Part shown: positions 36,109 through 38,672 of the stretch, piece by piece
Layout: the number at the start of each line of letters is the position of its first letter
How positions within the stretch are numbered: position 1 is the stretch's first letter
Origin: Acidobacteriota bacterium
Lineage (GTDB): Bacteria; Acidobacteriota; Terriglobia; Terriglobales; Acidobacteriaceae
DNA length: 38,672 nt
Direction: 5' to 3'
Assembly (NCBI GenBank): GCA_028876395.1
Contig: JAGWRX010000230.1
Location: 1-38,672, forward strand
Program-made: the position numbers and the translations under genes
The notes under the pieces: generated by a model
The model's database searches: none
Seen by the model: the letters and a program-made list of their open reading frames with translations, nothing else
What the model was told of the DNA's origin: nothing

Positions 36109-36630
36109 TTACATCGCGGCGACAAAGTCGGGCAGGGCAACCGCGGCGTTCTCTTGCAGAAGCCGTGTCATCCGCGCTGCCATCCCCGTGTACATGGACG
36201 CGGCCCGAAACGCATTCACGCGTACGCCTTCGCTCGCATGGCTGAAGGCATACTTCGTGAGCGCCATCAGAACGCACACCCGGATCTGCATCGCGTCGCT
36301 GCGCAGAGCTTCCACCAGCTCGCGGTCAACTGATTCGCAGTTGCGGTCGGCATAGTCCGCCATCTCAAGCATGACCCGGGCGTTCTGATACATCGCCCAT
36401 AAGCCGTGCGCGCCTTCGATGCGCTTCCAGGTTTCATCCGGAGTGGCGTCCAATCCCTCTTTCCAAAGGAAATGCTCGCTCAGGTTGTGCGCACTCCAGT
36501 CTGGCCGCAGCCGGACCAGAAGCGAATCCCACGACTGCGCATTCCGGCGAAGTACTCCGGCTCGCCATCGACCAAGGTAAATAGCCACAATTGCGATTGC
36601 GGCAACTTGAAGCAGAGGAAGAATCATCAT
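36109..36630 (-). CDS. Hypothetical protein with N-terminal membrane helix
   Basis: 173 residues, not recognised. One N-terminal hydrophobic segment (ILPLLQVAAIAIVAIYLG) is followed by a soluble alpha-helical domain rich in Trp/Arg/Glu (RIEGAHGLWAMYQNARVMLEMADYAD and ELVEALRSDAMQIRVCVLMALTKYA). The start has TGAGGATCA before it. No catalytic motif was seen. The frame's composition and Shine-Dalgarno support a true gene. It might be co-transcribed with the two membrane proteins upstream, but the 319-bp gap is wide. Confidence 0.65.
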   Translation of the reverse strand: MMILPLLQVAAIAIVAIYLGRWRAGVLRRNAQSWDSLLVRLRPDWSAHNLSEHFLWKEGLDATPDETWKRIEGAHGLWAMYQNARVMLEMADYADRNCESVDRELVEALRSDAMQIRVCVLMALTKYAFSHASEGVRVNAFRAASMYTGMAARMTRLLQENAAVALPDFVAAM

Positions 36631-36949
36631 TGATCCTCAGGCCGGTATCTCATGCCGCTTACATTTTTGCGGCTGTTCCGGCTCCTTCCATTTATTCCTA
36701 ATACTTTTACCAGAAGATTCCACGTTTGTGGCAAGAAATCTAACCGTTCTCTGCTTTTTCTCACCATAAGGGTACCCGGAACTCCTGCACACATTAGTAA
36801 CCTAAAGTAATCAATGGGTTTGGTCAATGACACTTTCCTGTTAAGACTGCCGTCACTGTCGCCGCAGAGCGCCACATGCAACCGTGGAATCCTGCCCGTC
36901 ATTGCCGGAGCGGCGGCTCCCGGCCTCCGCCGACATCAAGCCTCGCATC
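36631..36949. other. 319-bp intergenic gap, AT-richer than the rest
   Basis: No gene, RNA or repeat was supported. The stretch 36650-36850 looks visibly richer in A/T than the window average. A short open frame on the minus strand here has no coding features. Confidence 0.5.
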
Positions 36950-37630
36950 TCATTCTGCCGCTTCCTGGCGATCTCGCTCAGTTCGAGCGAAGCAGAACAC
37001 CCAATACGCAAGCACGCCAACGTAGCTTGCTGACGCCAACTCTTCAAGCGGCAGGAATTGAGCACCAAAGGCTTCGTGGGTGTGCAGGACGATGACTGCA
37101 AGATCGACAAGGAAATAGAAACCCAGCCCGGTGGCCACCTGAAGGGCGCGTCCCGGCCAGCGGAGACCCCAGAAACTGGTCAGCCATACCAGTGCCAGCA
37201 GCGCAGCAAACTGCAGAACGCCGAATACCTGTCTCAAGCGAGCCGAAAGCAGCAGAAGCCCACTCATGTTTCCGGGAACCGTCCACCTCGCGATCGACAA
37301 AATCAGCGAAAGCGCCAGCAGCAGCAGTAGGCCAATAATTGCCCGGCTGGGGGGGCGGACGCGATTATGACGAACGATCACCTGCCAAAGCTCAGCCAGA
37401 ACAGCCAGTTGGAACAGAGCGTCGCCGGTTAAGTTCAGAAGATAAAAACCTGCATAGTCGTGTGGCAAGAAGGACACTACCGCAGCCGACGCAATGCCGC
37501 TGCCAAGACACCAGATGCGGTAATAGAAGAAGACCGGCAGCAGCCGGAACGTCCGCTGCGAGAAAAGGAGAACGAGAAGAATGATTTCCAGGCAACTTGC
37601 GGCCACCGGCAGCCCAACTTGAAGCGTCAT
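36950..37630 (-). CDS. Multi-pass membrane protein, paralogue of the next upstream gene
   Basis: 226 residues, about six or seven hydrophobic helices, not assigned to a named family. Shared with the neighbouring 37699-38493 protein are RxLPVFFxYxIWxLG near residue 30, a Q-x-VLxEL segment, and ALQVATGLGFYFLVDLAVIVL-like DNA matching ELQVATGLGFYSLV. Start preceded by CTGGAGACGATCA. The two genes are 68 bp apart on one strand and look like a tandem duplication that has diverged a lot. Confidence 0.6.
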   Translation of the reverse strand: MTLQVGLPVAASCLEIILLVLLFSQRTFRLLPVFFYYRIWCLGSGIASAAVVSFLPHDYAGFYLLNLTGDALFQLAVLAELWQVIVRHNRVRPPSRAIIGLLLLLALSLILSIARWTVPGNMSGLLLLSARLRQVFGVLQFAALLALVWLTSFWGLRWPGRALQVATGLGFYFLVDLAVIVLHTHEAFGAQFLPLEELASASYVGVLAYWVFCFARTERDRQEAAE

Positions 37631-37698
37631 TGATCGTCTCCAGCAGGACGACGCCCGTCAGTTCGATTCGTTGATCCCGAGCCGCTTGCCACAAAGGC

Positions 37699-38493
37699 TC
37701 AATGCTTGTTGCATTCTCGAGTTTCCGTTCTCACTGAATCAGCCAGCGCAACGCGGTTGGCCTGGGCCACCCCGGCCATCGCCAATAGCAGATTCTGCAT
37801 CTGCGGAGTGAATTCCCGCCGTACCGTCTCTTTCTGGGCAAAACTGAACGCCCAGTAAAGAAGTGACAAAACAGAGCTGGCTACAACGAATCGATTCAGA
37901 TGACTATACTGGAATACCGATGTCTGGTGCGCACGGAGCATGGCCGCACCGAGGCTGACCAGAGAGTAAAATCCAAGTCCGGTAGCCACCTGCAACTCGC
38001 GATCCCGCCATCCGATCGAAAGCAACTGACTGCACCCAGCCAGCGCTAAAAAGAACAGGATTCTGAGAATTGAGACCGTCTGCTGCATATTCGCAAGCAG
38101 GTAGGCCTGGGTTGATAACTGCGCTTTTTCGATCCCTGAAAACGGCCAGATTACGGAACAAAGGGTTACCAGTACGAGACCGACAATGACGAGGGAGCGA
38201 CGGGGCAGAGACGCCCGGATTGGTCGTAGCACAGACCAGGTAAGCTCCACCAGAACGCTGAACTGGAGAACTGAATCTAACGCCGTCTCAATCAGGTAGA
38301 CAGTCAAATATCTATTGTGGAAGAACCGCCAGACTGGGTAGTTCCCCGCATCGGTAATTAATCCCCATATGCAATAAATAAAAAAAACAGGCAAAATTCG
38401 CCAGGCACGCCTATAAACAAGCAAGCTGACAACTGCTGTTTCCGCTAGAACGCCAGCAAGCCAAAACGTATTGTCAACGCCCATTTTCGGCAC
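37699..38493 (-). CDS. Multi-pass membrane protein, tandem paralogue
   Basis: 264 residues, about seven hydrophobic segments, not recognised. Landmarks: WRILPVFFIYCIWGLITDAGNYPVW, VLQFSVLVELTWSVLR, RDRELQVATGLGFYSLVSLGAAMLRAHQ and a polar C-terminal tail of about 50 residues absent from the partner. No enzyme motif is visible. It is likely the first gene of a transcript continuing into the paralogue. A sensor or transporter role is possible but unsupported. Confidence 0.6.
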   Translation of the reverse strand: MPKMGVDNTFWLAGVLAETAVVSLLVYRRAWRILPVFFIYCIWGLITDAGNYPVWRFFHNRYLTVYLIETALDSVLQFSVLVELTWSVLRPIRASLPRRSLVIVGLVLVTLCSVIWPFSGIEKAQLSTQAYLLANMQQTVSILRILFFLALAGCSQLLSIGWRDRELQVATGLGFYSLVSLGAAMLRAHQTSVFQYSHLNRFVVASSVLSLLYWAFSFAQKETVRREFTPQMQNLLLAMAGVAQANRVALADSVRTETRECNKH

Positions 38494-38587
38494 CCTGTCA
38501 GCGTTGATTGATGCGATGACCTGAGTGTATCAGTCGCGGCACCCTCTTTGGGTCATCATAAACTCAATGTCACGCTACTGGACGGCA

Positions 38588-38672
38588 GTCGGGTAGGGGC
38601 TGACAGGCATTGCACTGGCGACAGCGGTCGGGTAAGGACTGACAGGCATTGCACTGGCGACAGCGGTCGGGT
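38588..38672. repeat. 39-bp tandem repeat array running off the window edge
   Basis: Copies beginning GTCGGGTA start at 38588, 38627 and 38666 (period 39). The first differs from the second only in GGGGC versus AGGAC. The unit is 13 codons long; read as CGG-GTA-AGG it is open on the plus strand, and one minus-strand frame is open too. The end of the array is outside the window. Confidence 0.85.

Noticed and set aside
36627..36902. 91-codon minus-strand frame upstream of the small hypothetical gene
   Set aside because: No motif, no ribosome binding site seen, AT-rich non-coding look.
38588..38672. CRISPR array at the right edge
   Set aside because: The whole 39-bp unit repeats with no unique spacer between copies.

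Overview
The window is a high-GC bacterial chromosome segment that looks like an acidobacterium of the Acidobacteriaceae/Terriglobia type. This placement is inferred from gene content and protein style: a class II B12-dependent ribonucleotide reductase with a long C-terminal extension, a TreS-maltokinase fusion, Tat-exported molybdoenzymes, lineage-type small hypothetical proteins, and a palindromic GGGGCTTTAGCCCC-type intergenic repeat. No rRNA, tRNA, CRISPR array, insertion sequence or prophage was recognised.

Layout. 1-1683: C-terminal part of a membrane pyrophosphatase with a clear terminator. 1778-2461: GNAT acetyltransferase (-). 2462-3004: nrdJ control region with a sigma70-like promoter, a NrdR-box-like site and a leader of about 190 nt. 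3005-6346: nrdJ. 6469-12172 (-): probable osmotic or compatible-solute operon (TreS-maltokinase fusion, a glucosylglycerate-synthase-like glycosyltransferase without a visible DXD motif, an MscS-like TM-helix protein). 12467-16834 (-): Tat-exported PaoABC/YagTSR-like aldehyde oxidoreductase followed by a 74-aa Cys-rich protein. 17229-20026 (+): small DUF6627/PA2779-like exported protein, C39-like cysteine peptidase (PA2778-like) and a TPR-POTRA-beta-barrel outer-membrane protein. This is the most system-like uncharacterised locus here. 20186-23976 (+): lipid kinase, exported esterase, MogA-type molybdopterin adenylyltransferase and a LacI-family regulator. 24139-25816 (+): MsrP-MsrQ methionine sulfoxide repair. 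25839-30530: the conserved rpsP-khpA-rimM-trmD-rplS-rnhB block (-), interrupted between trmD and rplS by a membrane methyltransferase gene and an oppositely oriented DinB-like gene carrying an in-frame amber codon. 30751-33686 (-): cyclopropane fatty acid synthase, esterase and a cytidylate-kinase-like protein. 33977-36036 (+): ATP-grasp protein with a histone-like basic tail, and an aldo/keto reductase. 36109-38493 (-): one small hypothetical and two paralogous multi-pass membrane proteins in DNA that looks less GC-rich. 38588-38672: start of a 39-bp tandem repeat array running off the edge.

Links between genes. MogA could supply molybdenum cofactor maturation for the two molybdoenzymes (the PaoABC-like oxidoreductase and MsrP), all of which work in or supply the periplasm. 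TreS-Mak, the glycosyltransferase and the MscS-like protein fit an osmotic-stress theme. Several genes (GNAT, mogA, rnhB, the DinB-like gene, the aldo/keto reductase) have a TANNNT element 6-7 nt before the start codon and no Shine-Dalgarno sequence, which suggests leaderless transcripts. All functions are from reading motifs by eye; no database search was run.
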